Assembly: GCF_037414475.1 (NCBI RefSeq)
Contig: NZ_CP147913.1
Location: forward strand, 5,826,001-5,890,000
Source: Myxococcus stipitatus
Lineage (GTDB): Bacteria > Myxococcota > Myxococcia > Myxococcales > Myxococcaceae
Length of the DNA stretch: 64,000 bases
Direction: 5' to 3'
This document shows, piece by piece, positions 27,701 through 35,149 of the stretch. The notes below the pieces were generated by a model. It was not told where the DNA came from and searched no databases. It worked only from the letters and a program-made list of their open reading frames with translations. The number at the start of each line of letters is the position of its first letter. The first letter of the stretch is position 1. Made by a program: the position numbers and the translations under genes.

Positions 27701-28716
27701 ACCTTCACCCCCGCCAGATAGCCTTTGAAGACATCCGGCCGTGCCTCGTAGTCGAAGGCCACTTCGCGCTGGCCCGGTTCGATACTCCCCGATGCATCAC
27801 GGAACTGCGTGTAGACGATTCGCGAGGGACGGTGCCAGGCACCAGACACAGCCCCCAGCGGAGCTTGCTGATAGAAGATGTCCATCCGGTTACCGAAGCG
27901 GTCCTCAACAGAGGCCAGCGCCCAGGCAATCTTGACCGTCATGGGACCCGAACCCCGCACGTTTCCGTCGGGTCCTCGGTCAAACTGCTCGTGTTCACCC
28001 TCGATGAGTGCGTCGCTGCGCGATGTGGTGGGGCCGGTCGCTACCTTGCCGTAGGTCCGGATGAGCCCATCCCGACCGCGCACTTCGAAGGTCTCGGGGT
28101 TGGAGAGCCAGGTGTTTTCCGGGATGCGAATGGATGCATACGTGTCTTGCTCCGTCTTGAAGGACCGGGCTCCGGAGCCCACGAGCCTCATCCCATCCAG
28201 GCAGTAGACACGGCTGTAGATATCCTTCGTGAAAGGGCCAGGATGGTGAGCAAAGCTGAGGGCGTTGAGCTTTCCATCCCGTGCGAAGGAGTTCGGACAC
28301 AGGGTGATTTGCGACAACCCCGCGAGATTGAAGCCGGGGCCGAGGAGTCCATCCGTGCCAGTGCTGTCGTAGGTGATCGCGAGCGAAGGCTGAATACCCG
28401 CGCGACCAGGAGGAACCCACAGCGGAAGTGCCACGGAGGCTGAACCGCTGGGCGTCACGTCCGCGGTGAAGGGCGTGATTCCCGGGGCATATTTCCCTGA
28501 AGCAGAGGTGTCGAGAATCGTGTCGGGCAGCAGCTCGAACGGGACAGATTGCTGCGCTCCCAAGGCCTTGGCCATCTGGGCGTAGCTCTCGGGTTCGGAG
28601 GAGGCGACGGAAGATGGCCCGCAAGCAACAAGCTGGGCACTGTAGAGGAACAACGTGAGATGTGCCGTCAGAAACCGGCGCATCGAACTCTGCGGCTGTC
28701 TTGATTCTGAGCTCAT
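21748..28716 (-). CDS. Giant RHS/SpvB-type lipoprotein with deaminase-like C-terminal toxin tip
   Basis: About 2322 aa. The signal peptide MRRFLTAHLTLFLYSAQLVAC ends in a lipobox; starts at 28683, 28716 and 28731 (GTG) are all possible. Layout: SpvB-like N-domain (LPLWVPPGRAGIQPSLAITYDSTGTDGLLGPGF, ~95-330), FG-GAP/VCBS-like repeats (HGDFDGDGRVDFAVF), TcB-middle-like region, then many YD/RHS repeats that build the hollow cocoon, and the RHS core (FLNDRQGSPDTI ... RFLSVDPVIADG ... TDPSGF) ending at residue ~1985. The variable tip (~1986-2322) has two CAE motifs (Cys2258, Cys2263) and VCPKC (Cys2291, Cys2294), the zinc-site layout of nucleic acid/nucleotide deaminase toxins such as the YwqJ-like group. 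It lies 26 bases after the MopE-like gene and overlaps the immunity gene. Confidence 0.9.
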   Translation of the reverse strand: MSSESRQPQSSMRRFLTAHLTLFLYSAQLVACGPSSVASSEPESYAQMAKALGAQQSVPFELLPDTILDTSASGKYAPGITPFTADVTPSGSASVALPLWVPPGRAGIQPSLAITYDSTGTDGLLGPGFNLAGLSQITLCPNSFARDGKLNALSFAHHPGPFTKDIYSRVYCLDGMRLVGSGARSFKTEQDTYASIRIPENTWLSNPETFEVRGRDGLIRTYGKVATGPTTSRSDALIEGEHEQFDRGPDGNVRGSGPMTVKIAWALASVEDRFGNRMDIFYQQAPLGAVSGAWHRPSRIVYTQFRDASGSIEPGQREVAFDYEARPDVFKGYLAGVKVGRDFRLSGITMRGPGLAPGASTLSQVPLRSYKLEYSKGAISNRSLLTKVYECDGRGVCKSPVYFEWEHGSWDFHFPPAQDVSDAAAGAGLNAFGLGAGRQGLAYFVKSEMTDESALYLAGSDGTKQTWKDTMRLLQFPDAESSTPVKSDETGLAGWDPYFNVEGTTFLDDVWDAIFGGSDPGDFCKKRPTRGLYPMVADWEGLGRSKVTPLSCKWWPFELSKFPGVLSPAPAYGYVSTQTSQMLFTGSEPNSQFWLDIDGDRRNELIWMGQHEIDLTGDADRIIPAKRRVFTKQTSKRREVKISDPGYFQQSPLGVRAVDLDGSGKMSILGVGPSGNRFLDALSYMDEPTGAPGNTAALNPVATTVRPLPELPSGTILLFRTFHFVDVNGDGLQDAVALGQMGQPEEYLKLRVQFNTGAGFTEIRETSITDASIATGLYGAKTEHGDFDGDGRVDFAVFKPGSPVLLLLAGPQGDFAQHQNLWLVRSGENKEWSQVIDANNDGQLDFTYRQGNALQVALRTHAVDVLKRVHGNIQSDSYMGSTGLRYSFEYAPLSQGNAHGEVTPSERFYSRGQEDDEKRPELRLTPETRRVVSRMSLNVDGQRVRSWRYLYRDGVSDTRGLGWLGFGQRIVVDETTGARTTTNYHNRDTETGPDGRVSATLAHHPREEVTELPVDSSTTLQTRRTWTYARTPQVYASSYQQYARRVVETVHELKGNAATVVSETETLTQLDAYGTPIQSTTLVHSADKTEQVKTQTSVGGFDTNTWLPTGTWSVTTSWMSCTKSPETGCVGQADASNTRTQQVTFGERGQISSAETEPARAGETVTPHTSETYLKTLFTRDTRGLVVQVSQQGSGVVRSESVTYDGVDQTQVASTTDAEGATWRYLFHPGLGVVAQTADPNGVHMRLQYDGFGRQRVATPLYLGPSTPPGNQSIVRTYYEWNGSQPRHRTQVATGPWAVAETLTEFDSMGRPFANQWKRFDGADVVSSVTYDALGRVVRKEAPRTSSEQPTWEGYEYDALNRVKTRRFGDGATGPGGNVLETFSYTVTAPYSLQASVTDVVGTVKKTLHDFQGRVVRATEAAGTSNEATMAYSYGPFGRLEFTEDPQGNRSVNFYDAVGRLERTVDPSSGTGTFLYNAFGEVKSHSDGAASQPGRVTTTYQRDLLGRVLSATSEREQLEYVYDLGPGGMRRLSRETRTPTGNPQGVVITDHIHDVHGRETDTSLRVGGDTLVMSRQYDEYGQVKRLTYPAMRNGQPMSIGYSYDSRGGIATVHATDSITNYWRVVERDSADRVKKAWYGNGIEREFRYDTKGRLRFLTARHQSTQVQRLAYEYAVDDNLSARHDLVLGITEKYGYDALDRLERWKVQQNCQTLDVRFQYDKLGNLLSRSPVTGWEPSATLNYGQGATGGPHAVKQAQLGADSFTYEYDHRGNQTASRDGVGNLVRSTQYTSFDLPESIITGDRTVFFDYDASGTRVRKRTQDGQEETVYVSGLYQRHKQGLATTHIISIPSPEGVIAELSWDEGSNTESTRYFLNDRQGSPDTITSSTGAVLERIKYEPFGGRRDANNMLQASTATHSGGRRGFTGHEQDDEFGLINMRGRIYDPRLMRFLSVDPVIADGGSTQAHNAYAYVLNNPTRYTDPSGFTPHGGTLVSRWDGGWTGSSTPMQSTASSLMDRYASAPGASPFLVTVDFRVPSVASLDNAKMQPDAHHTNDIGQSSAPSVSTSAPQLLATTVNAAGVILALSLGTAFGNAEQLWDSPPVRAIHESFDNYLDAAGPQVTWPPNESAITDTDGAINWANIHSGLYEMGSIFNRALAVQALFGGQGPHHPSHVRFLYSTPKPSTSPVSNSPTTEIHSPSNNSTNSVRNLHAEATAARDEFAAQAAQQKHAPATVVGAYSPSTGRVTAQSSLGQGRGCAEGVCAEALGNPSDIQFTRAIRPRHLGRTVDVCPKCEGKYGRHAFPDPTTQFASDKFVGPPKPP

Positions 28717-28742
28717 GATGAGGGCAGTCACATTGAGATGGG

Positions 28743-30344
28743 TTACTGACAGATGGATTGGTCGCAGACGCCTGACTCGTCTGTGACTCCCGAACAGTTG
28801 TTGTCGACGCCGTCGCAGACCTCCGCCGCTCCGGGTTTCATGTCTGCACGGCTGTCATCGCAGTCCCCTGAAACCCTGGTGGTCCCCATGAGCGGGCGAC
28901 AGGCGTGAGTGACACCGGAGGTAGCGCCATAGCCGTCGAGGTCCTGGTCCGGATAGAAGTCGACCCACGCGGAAGGGGAGCTCGAGTCATCCGGCCATCC
29001 GTTGCAGTCCTCGTCGAGACCGTTGTCGCAGACTTCGGGCGAAGGCTTCCCCGGAATACAGACGCCATTGTCCCCCCATTCGCAGACTTCGATGGGCGGT
29101 TTGCCGTCTTCGACTTCCTCCATCGAGCAGGCCATCGCGCAGGCGGGGACGCTGCGCGCACAAATTCCCACTCCGCAGGTCTTGGGGGGGACGTCATCCA
29201 CCTGGCCGTTGCAGTCGTTGTCGACGCGGTCGCAGAATTCCGCTTCGGGAATGCCAGGCCTGCACTGTTGCTCGGTACCATTGACACAGGCCTGGACGCT
29301 GGAGGCGCATGCTCCCACGCCGCAGTGCTTCAGGCTGCCCGGTTTGATTTGGGCGTTCGTGTCATTGCAGTCCTGGCTGTTGGCGGAAGCGCCCGCGGGG
29401 ACATTGCATCCGCTGCCAATGGGGGCGCCTGCACCAAAGCTGTCGCCGTCCGCGTCGCGATAGAACGTCAAGAGAACCCCGTCATCGATGGTGCCATTGC
29501 AGTTGTCGTCCGCGCCGTTGCAGACCTCGGCGCGTGGATTCCCGGGGCTACAGAGATTGACGCCCCAGGTACACACCTCGACGGGAGGCTTGCCGTCCTG
29601 GACGTGCTCGAGTTCGCAATGGTTGACACAGGCGGGGACGGTGCGCTGACAGATGCCCACGCCACACGTGATGGGAGGCAGGTCATCCGTTTGGCCATTG
29701 CAGTTGTTGTCGATCTGGTCGCAGATCTCCGGGCTCGGGAGACCGGGGAGGCACGTGCTCTCCACGCCATTGACGCAGGCTTGGACACTGACGGAGCAGG
29801 CCCCGACTCCACAGTGCTTCAGGGCGCCGGGTTTGATGGCGAAGGAGTTGTCGTTGCAGTCGGTGGAGTCGCGGACATAGCCCGATGGCTGGGCGCAGGA
29901 GTCACTCCAGTTCCCCGGTGCTCCAAAGCCATCCGCATCCACGTCGCGATAGAAGCGGGTCCATTGCCAGAGGGCCGCATTGCTGTCATCGCAGTCACTG
30001 TTGTTGGTGACCCAGCCCTGCTGAAAACAACCCTCTTTCCCGGGGCCGGCTCCTTTGCCATCCCCATCCGCATCTCGATAGCGAATCCTCGTGACGCCAT
30101 TGTCGATGACGCCATCACAGTCATTGTCGAGCCCGTCGCAGACCTCCGGTTCGCAGCCGGTGGGGTCTGGGTCCTCGCAGGTCGGGCAATACATGGGGGC
30201 AGCCTCCATCCGTGTGCTCTCGAGAGGCGTTGGTGGAGTTGTCGCTGCCGCGAGGGATGGGAGCGTGGTGGTGATGAGCAACAACCCCAAGACGAACGGT
30301 GGGGGACACCACGGCCGTTCGCGGGCATGAAGAAGGCGTGACAT
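28743..30344 (-). CDS. MopE-like exported protein with Asp/Cys-rich putative metal-binding repeats
   Basis: 533 aa from the ATG at 30344, preceded by GAAAG. A signal segment (PFVLGLLLITTTLPSLAAA) is followed by repeats of the pattern EVCDGLDNDCDGVIDNG and FYRDADGDxxGA, the MopE putative metal-binding motif, which likely binds calcium or copper. About 150 residues are duplicated: CGVGACSVSVQACVNG ... CNGTIDDG is repeated as CGVGACASSVQACVNG ... CNGWPDD, each holding a CGVGIC(A/Q)R module. It precedes the RHS gene with a very short gap, so the two probably share a transcript and may work together at the cell surface (inference). Confidence 0.88.
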   Translation of the reverse strand: MSRLLHARERPWCPPPFVLGLLLITTTLPSLAAATTPPTPLESTRMEAAPMYCPTCEDPDPTGCEPEVCDGLDNDCDGVIDNGVTRIRYRDADGDGKGAGPGKEGCFQQGWVTNNSDCDDSNAALWQWTRFYRDVDADGFGAPGNWSDSCAQPSGYVRDSTDCNDNSFAIKPGALKHCGVGACSVSVQACVNGVESTCLPGLPSPEICDQIDNNCNGQTDDLPPITCGVGICQRTVPACVNHCELEHVQDGKPPVEVCTWGVNLCSPGNPRAEVCNGADDNCNGTIDDGVLLTFYRDADGDSFGAGAPIGSGCNVPAGASANSQDCNDTNAQIKPGSLKHCGVGACASSVQACVNGTEQQCRPGIPEAEFCDRVDNDCNGQVDDVPPKTCGVGICARSVPACAMACSMEEVEDGKPPIEVCEWGDNGVCIPGKPSPEVCDNGLDEDCNGWPDDSSSPSAWVDFYPDQDLDGYGATSGVTHACRPLMGTTRVSGDCDDSRADMKPGAAEVCDGVDNNCSGVTDESGVCDQSICQ

Positions 30345-30616
30345 GGTGAGCTTTCGTGGCGGACGAGAAAGGTTCGAGCGGCGCGCACGGACGTGGACCC
30401 AGCTCGGCGCACAAGGGGCGTCGAGGAGAGGGACCGTGGCGAGTGCGAACGCGTGGCCACGGTGAATGCAATGGCCGCGCCGGACGTTCGCCAGCGGACT
30501 CTCCCCGCCACACCACGCCTGTCCGTCCGAGAGACGGGATGTGCGTCCGTCAGGGCAAGGAGGACTCGACTCCCCGGCACGCACGAATCCAGCTACTCCG
30601 TGTAAGCTCGCCTTCC

Positions 30617-31789
30617 ATGAATTCGATGGTGAGTTCGCTCCTGGGGGCTGTCACCACCCAGCCCGGTGTGAAGGATGCGCTCTTCCAGGTGGACAAGCTG
30701 GGAGAGCAGGGCGACCACGCGGCACTCGTGGCGCTCGCGGCGGGGCTGGAGGCGCGTCACTCCGCGACGCCCTCGGAACGTCGCTGGCGGCTTCATGCCG
30801 TGTCCGACCATCTGGAAGAAGTCCTCGCCCAGGGCAAGGACTTCGAGAGCGCCCTGGCCTTGCTGGAGGTCGCCCGCCAACCTCGCGATGCCCGCTTCCA
30901 GGGCCTGCACTCTCCCACACGTCGCGCCCAGGACCTCGCTTCGCTGCTAGCCACCTTCCGCCCCGCATCGACCTTCATCGAGCTACTCTCCCACCGCCGT
31001 GGGCCCGATGACCTGACGGAGCTGTTCGCCTGCGGCGTCCACGAGTACGTCCTTCGTGGCTCCTCCCTCGCGTCGCACCCCAACGTGCGCGACTTCTGGG
31101 CACAGGTGGTTCAACGCGGCCACCCACTGGCAGACCTCCCCCTGGCCCGCTTGCCCTGGGAGTCCTCCCTCGGCCTCGACCTGGGCGTCGAGGACCTCTC
31201 CGCCTCCGTCTCATCCCTCTCGTCGCGCATGGCCTCCGCCTCCGACGACGATGACGACGCACCGACCCTCCCCAACGTCCAGGTCGCCGTGCGCGATGAG
31301 CCCGTCCCCCCTCACTTCGCCGCCGTCATCGCGACCCGCGGCGACGACGGTCCCCCCAGTCCATGCGAGCAGCGTGTCCTGAAGCTGCGCCCCTCGCTCC
31401 CCAAGGCCCCCGCGGACAGCATCCAGTCCGTCCTCGTCGACCTGGACCTGGAGCTGCTCAAGGACACGGACTTCGTCACCTGCGGCCGCGCCGCGCTCGA
31501 GGACGTCGTGTCCTCGCTCTTCGGCCTGGCTGTCTTTGGGGCTCGCGGATGGCAGGGCGCCCTTGGCGCGGCCCACGGACGTCTGGCGTTGTGGCGCACC
31601 CTGGCTGGACTCAGCGGCTTCGACGCCGCCCTCGAACCCAAGGCGCTCAGCGCCCGGTTGGATGCCTGTCTCTGGTACCGGTTCGAGGCCTCCGAGCGCA
31701 TGCGCGGCGCCGCCCGCCGTCTGGGCCTCGTGTGCCTTCGTCCCGGCGGGACTTCAATGGCCCTGTTGGCCGTGCGCGACGAACCCTGA
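30617..31789 (+). CDS. Cytoplasmic protein of unknown function (possibly DUF6183-like)
   Basis: 390 aa from the ATG at 30617; a second ATG lies at 30626. No signal peptide or membrane segment. The N-terminal half is helical and may hold repeats (LVALAAGLEARH, HAVSDHLEEVLAQGKDFESALALLEVA); the C-terminal part FGLAVFGARGWQGALGAAHGRLALWRTLAGLSG is reminiscent of DUF6183 proteins, but this is a weak match by eye. An acidic SDDDDDA stretch sits mid-protein. Divergent from the MopE/RHS unit and convergent with the small gene at 31807. Confidence 0.6.
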   Translation: MNSMVSSLLGAVTTQPGVKDALFQVDKLGEQGDHAALVALAAGLEARHSATPSERRWRLHAVSDHLEEVLAQGKDFESALALLEVARQPRDARFQGLHSPTRRAQDLASLLATFRPASTFIELLSHRRGPDDLTELFACGVHEYVLRGSSLASHPNVRDFWAQVVQRGHPLADLPLARLPWESSLGLDLGVEDLSASVSSLSSRMASASDDDDDAPTLPNVQVAVRDEPVPPHFAAVIATRGDDGPPSPCEQRVLKLRPSLPKAPADSIQSVLVDLDLELLKDTDFVTCGRAALEDVVSSLFGLAVFGARGWQGALGAAHGRLALWRTLAGLSGFDAALEPKALSARLDACLWYRFEASERMRGAARRLGLVCLRPGGTSMALLAVRDEP

Positions 31790-31806
31790 ACCCTGGCCAC
31801 TCCGCG

Positions 31807-32130
31807 TCACGCGGCGGTGGCGTTCCTCCGGCGCCAGAGCCGGAACGCTCGCTTCGACGACCTCCCACTCGGGTCCTTCGGGAGCACGTCGAACGCCACC
31901 AGCCGCTCGCTCATCAGCGCCGAGACGATGTGGCCCACCGTCGACTGCCCCGTGCCCGGCTCGTAGTCCCGGTTCTGTTCGATGAAGTCCTCGAAGAACT
32001 TCATCCCCCGAGGTGTGTCCTCGACCAGCCCCTGGTAGGCGAGAAAGCGCCACGCCTCCGAGGGGTTCGCGTTGAAGTCGACGGCGAACAGGGCCGCGGT
32101 GAGCTTGTCCCAGTGGGTCGGAAGAATCAT
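31807..32130 (-). CDS. Small protein of unknown function
   Basis: 107 aa. Start at the ATG at 32130 (MILPTHWDKLTAALF). No signal peptide, membrane segment or recognised motif. The C-terminus is strongly basic (SGRSSKRAFRLWRRRN), which could bind nucleic acid or membrane, though this is only a hint. Compositional bias and third-position GC fit a real gene. Convergent with the gene at 30617. Confidence 0.6.
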   Translation of the reverse strand: MILPTHWDKLTAALFAVDFNANPSEAWRFLAYQGLVEDTPRGMKFFEDFIEQNRDYEPGTGQSTVGHIVSALMSERLVAFDVLPKDPSGRSSKRAFRLWRRRNATAA

Positions 32131-32269
32131 GGCGGTGGCGTCGAATCATAGCCGACGTCCCCTCACCAGTGCGCGCGCCGGGTCTGTTCACCATCCACGC
32201 GCAACGCTTTCCCCTCCGCGGGGCATGCCTTATGACAGGTGTCTGGCACTCGGAGGAGGGCGTTCGCGG

Positions 32270-32890
32270 ATGGTGGAATACATCGACCAGCTCATCGGAG
32301 CGCTCGGGCCGCTGGGGCTGCTGGTCCTGGGGGTCGCCGCGGCCTTGGAATACGTCGTCCCACCTTTCCCCGGGGACACCATCACCCTGCTGGGGGGCGT
32401 GTACGCGGTGCGCGGCACCCAGCCGTGGCTGCTCGTCTTCCTCGTCGTCGTCGCGGGGAGCGTGCTGGGCGCGTTCATCAACTATCAGGTCGGCCACTGG
32501 CTGGCCCGGCGCTTCGACGCCCACCCCGAGCGCAGCTACTTCGGCATCACCCACGCGCGTCTCCAGGAGGTCCAAGCCCGGATGCGCCGCAGCGGTCCGT
32601 GGCTCCTCATCATCAACCGCTTCCTCCCCGGCATCCGAGGCCTCATCTTCGTCGCCGCGGGCGCGGCTCGAATGCCTCGGTTGAATGCCCTGGGCCTGGG
32701 CGCGCTGTCCGCCATGGCACACACGGGGCTGGTGCTCGCGCTGGGCTCCGCGGTGGGCGGCAACCTCGAGAAGCTGACCGCGCTCGTCAGCCGCTACCAG
32801 TACGCCGTCATGGGCCTCGTGCTGGTGGGCGTGGTGGCGGTGTTGGTGCGCATGTTCGCTCGACGACGCGCGCCCGCCCCGGGGCCCTGA
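32270..32890 (+). CDS. DedA family membrane protein
   Basis: 206 aa from the ATG at 32270, preceded by GGAGGAGGG at good spacing. It has the DedA/VTT layout: a re-entrant region with EYVVPPFPGDTITLLGGVYA, then GSVLGAFINYQVGHWLARRF, the arginine-containing NRFLPGIRGLIFVAAGAARM, and two C-terminal spans. DedA proteins act as undecaprenyl-phosphate or phospholipid flippases at the inner membrane and support proton-motive force and antibiotic resistance (family knowledge). Stands alone. Confidence 0.92.
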   Translation: MVEYIDQLIGALGPLGLLVLGVAAALEYVVPPFPGDTITLLGGVYAVRGTQPWLLVFLVVVAGSVLGAFINYQVGHWLARRFDAHPERSYFGITHARLQEVQARMRRSGPWLLIINRFLPGIRGLIFVAAGAARMPRLNALGLGALSAMAHTGLVLALGSAVGGNLEKLTALVSRYQYAVMGLVLVGVVAVLVRMFARRRAPAPGP

Positions 32891-32958
32891 GTTCTCGGGA
32901 TGACGGCGCTCCCTTGTGCCGTTGCGTGAGGTCGAGCCGGCGCGATTGAGTCCGCGTC

Positions 32959-35148
32959 ATGGCCTCATGCATCCACTCGGGGACCGTGTTGCTCGCCGTG
33001 CTCGCGCTGTGCTCGGCGGGCTGCCGCTGCGGGGACAACTCCAACGTGGGCGGCGCACGCCAGGGCTTCCGCGCCCAGGATGAGGAGGTCGATTTCGGCC
33101 GAGCCCTCGAAGGCACCCTGACGCGCAAGCAGGTGACGGTGCTCGCCACCGGCCGAGCCAATGTCACGGTGACCGCGGCCTCGGCCTCGCCCTTCACCGT
33201 GGTGGCCTCCGAAGTGACGGTGCCCGGAGGTGGCACCACCACCGTCGACGTGGACTTCCTCGCGGGCGTGGGCCCCGCGGAGGGTTCGCTGACGCTCACG
33301 GGCGCGGGCGGAACCACCTCCGTCCGCCTCAAGGGCCTGGGAGTTCGTCCGTTGCGCTGCACGCCCTCGAGCCCTTGTCACGAGTCCCGCTTCGACCTCG
33401 CTTCGGGCACCTGCCTCGAACAACCCCTCGAGGATGGAACCTCCTGTGTCCCCATCAGCCGCTGCCAGGCGAACGGGCGCTGTGAGTCAGGCGCGTGCGT
33501 GGGTTCGCCTCGCTCGTGTGACGACGACAACCCCTGCACCGTGGACACGTGTTCGCCGACGCTGGGCTGTGTGACGTCCCCGGTGGTGTGCCCCGTGCCG
33601 CGCAACCCCTGCAAGGTGGGCGTGTGCGACCGCAACAACGGTTGCGGGGAAAAGGATGCCCGGAACTTCATCACCTGTGGCCCAGGGGACTGCAAGAAGG
33701 CGCATCTGTGTTTCGAGGGCTCTTGCAAGGAATTGACCCCGCCGGATGGCATTGTCTGTTCTCCCGCCACGGCCTGTCAGGGTGAAGGCACCTGTCAGGG
33801 AGGTGAGTGCGAGAAGCCAGACGCCGGGGACCTCGTGGCGGCCTTCAGCCAGGAGCTCGGCGGCGAGCCCGTGGGGGCTCCCGCGCTGCTCGTGCAGGAG
33901 GGGGGACTGTTCACCTCCGTCTGCGGTGGCGACGCGGGTTGCCGGCTGGTCGCCTTCACGCGCGGAGGACTGCTGCGCTACGAGTCCGTCTATCCCGACG
34001 GAGGACCGCGCATGCTGCTGGCCGCGTCGGACGCGGGGGTGGTGGTGCTCGCTCCTTCAGGCCTTGAGTCCTATGCCACGCGGGGCCTCGGGGCTCGACA
34101 GTGGGAGACCTCGTGGGAAGCGCTGGGCGCGCCCTCGGACGCGGGGCCTTGGGTCGGACACCTGGGCGCGGGGCACGTCGCGTTGACGGAGGCGGGCGAG
34201 GTCGTCGCGCAGGTGGCCTGGGCTCACGCGCCCGATGGCGGCGCGCAGGTGGCTTGGGCACACGCACACGGTGACGGCGCGGAGTTGGATGGCGACACAC
34301 CCCCGGAGGGCGCGCGGTGGGTCTGGCTCGCGGGGCGCGAGGACGCCGGCTCTCTTCTTCGCGCGGGGCCTGTCGAGCCGTGGCGGGGGGACTCTCGGCT
34401 TGCGCTCGACTCGGTGGGCACGCCCTTTCGCTACACGGTGGATGGGCGCCTGGAGCGCGCCGAGGCCGACCCGGATGGAGGCTCGGGGTTGCTCATCTCC
34501 TTGCTCCAGGATGGCGGAGTCCCCGGCGGGAGCGCCTCGCTGGCGGTGGCGGGTGGAACGCTCCTGGTGGGCGCGCGGGCGTTTGTCTCCACGGATGGCG
34601 GCACGCCGGTGACTGTGGAGTGGGATGGAGGGACTCGGACGCTGACGCCGCATGCGGAGCCCGCGCTGCTGTCCTCGACGGGGACTCCGGGATACCTGTT
34701 CGCGCAGGTCTGCTCGCGCGCGGATGGACTGCCCTGTGTCCCCGAGGACGAACGCACGGTGCTCCGCGCGGTGGACGCGAAGACGGGGCGGGTGGAGTGG
34801 GAGGTGGATGCGCTGCCCTTCGACACGCTGCCGGGCACGCTGTACGACGCGGCGCTGATGCTGGGGGACTCGGTGGGGGTGCTCGCGGATGCGCGGCTGC
34901 CCGAGGGCCGGCAGGTGTGGTTGCAGCTCTTCGCGCAAGGCAGGCGGCTCGGCATGTGTCCGTTGCCAGGGCGGCCGACGCGGATGGCGGGCGCGGCGTT
35001 CTTCGAGGACCGGCTGCTCGTCGTGCTGGAGCGCGACGGTGTGTGGCGGCTCGAGTCCTACGGCCTGGGCCCGGGCCTCCAGGTGGAGACACGCGGCTGG
35101 CCCCAACGGCACGCGGGGTCGGACGCGGCACGGCGCGAATCGCCGTGA
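32959..35148 (+). CDS. Cys-rich surface lipoprotein with beta-propeller-like C-terminus
   Basis: 729 aa. Signal LLAVLALCSAGC gives a lipobox. Residues ~30-130 (VDFGRALEGTLTRKQVTVLATG ... GTTSVRLKGLGV) match the immunoglobulin-like ASPM/hydin-type domain often found in myxobacterial surface proteins. Residues ~135-290 form a Cys-rich region with the repeating pattern CQxxGxCxxGxC (SRCQANGRCESGACVG, TACQGEGTCQGGECE). The C-terminal ~430 residues repeat short GG- and VDAK-containing blades (VLRAVDAKTGRVEWEVDALP) like a PQQ/WD beta-propeller. Probably a surface binding protein; partner unknown. Convergent with the chemoreceptor gene with a 1-bp gap. Confidence 0.75.
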   Translation: MASCIHSGTVLLAVLALCSAGCRCGDNSNVGGARQGFRAQDEEVDFGRALEGTLTRKQVTVLATGRANVTVTAASASPFTVVASEVTVPGGGTTTVDVDFLAGVGPAEGSLTLTGAGGTTSVRLKGLGVRPLRCTPSSPCHESRFDLASGTCLEQPLEDGTSCVPISRCQANGRCESGACVGSPRSCDDDNPCTVDTCSPTLGCVTSPVVCPVPRNPCKVGVCDRNNGCGEKDARNFITCGPGDCKKAHLCFEGSCKELTPPDGIVCSPATACQGEGTCQGGECEKPDAGDLVAAFSQELGGEPVGAPALLVQEGGLFTSVCGGDAGCRLVAFTRGGLLRYESVYPDGGPRMLLAASDAGVVVLAPSGLESYATRGLGARQWETSWEALGAPSDAGPWVGHLGAGHVALTEAGEVVAQVAWAHAPDGGAQVAWAHAHGDGAELDGDTPPEGARWVWLAGREDAGSLLRAGPVEPWRGDSRLALDSVGTPFRYTVDGRLERAEADPDGGSGLLISLLQDGGVPGGSASLAVAGGTLLVGARAFVSTDGGTPVTVEWDGGTRTLTPHAEPALLSSTGTPGYLFAQVCSRADGLPCVPEDERTVLRAVDAKTGRVEWEVDALPFDTLPGTLYDAALMLGDSVGVLADARLPEGRQVWLQLFAQGRRLGMCPLPGRPTRMAGAAFFEDRLLVVLERDGVWRLESYGLGPGLQVETRGWPQRHAGSDAARRESP

Positions 35149-35149
35149 C

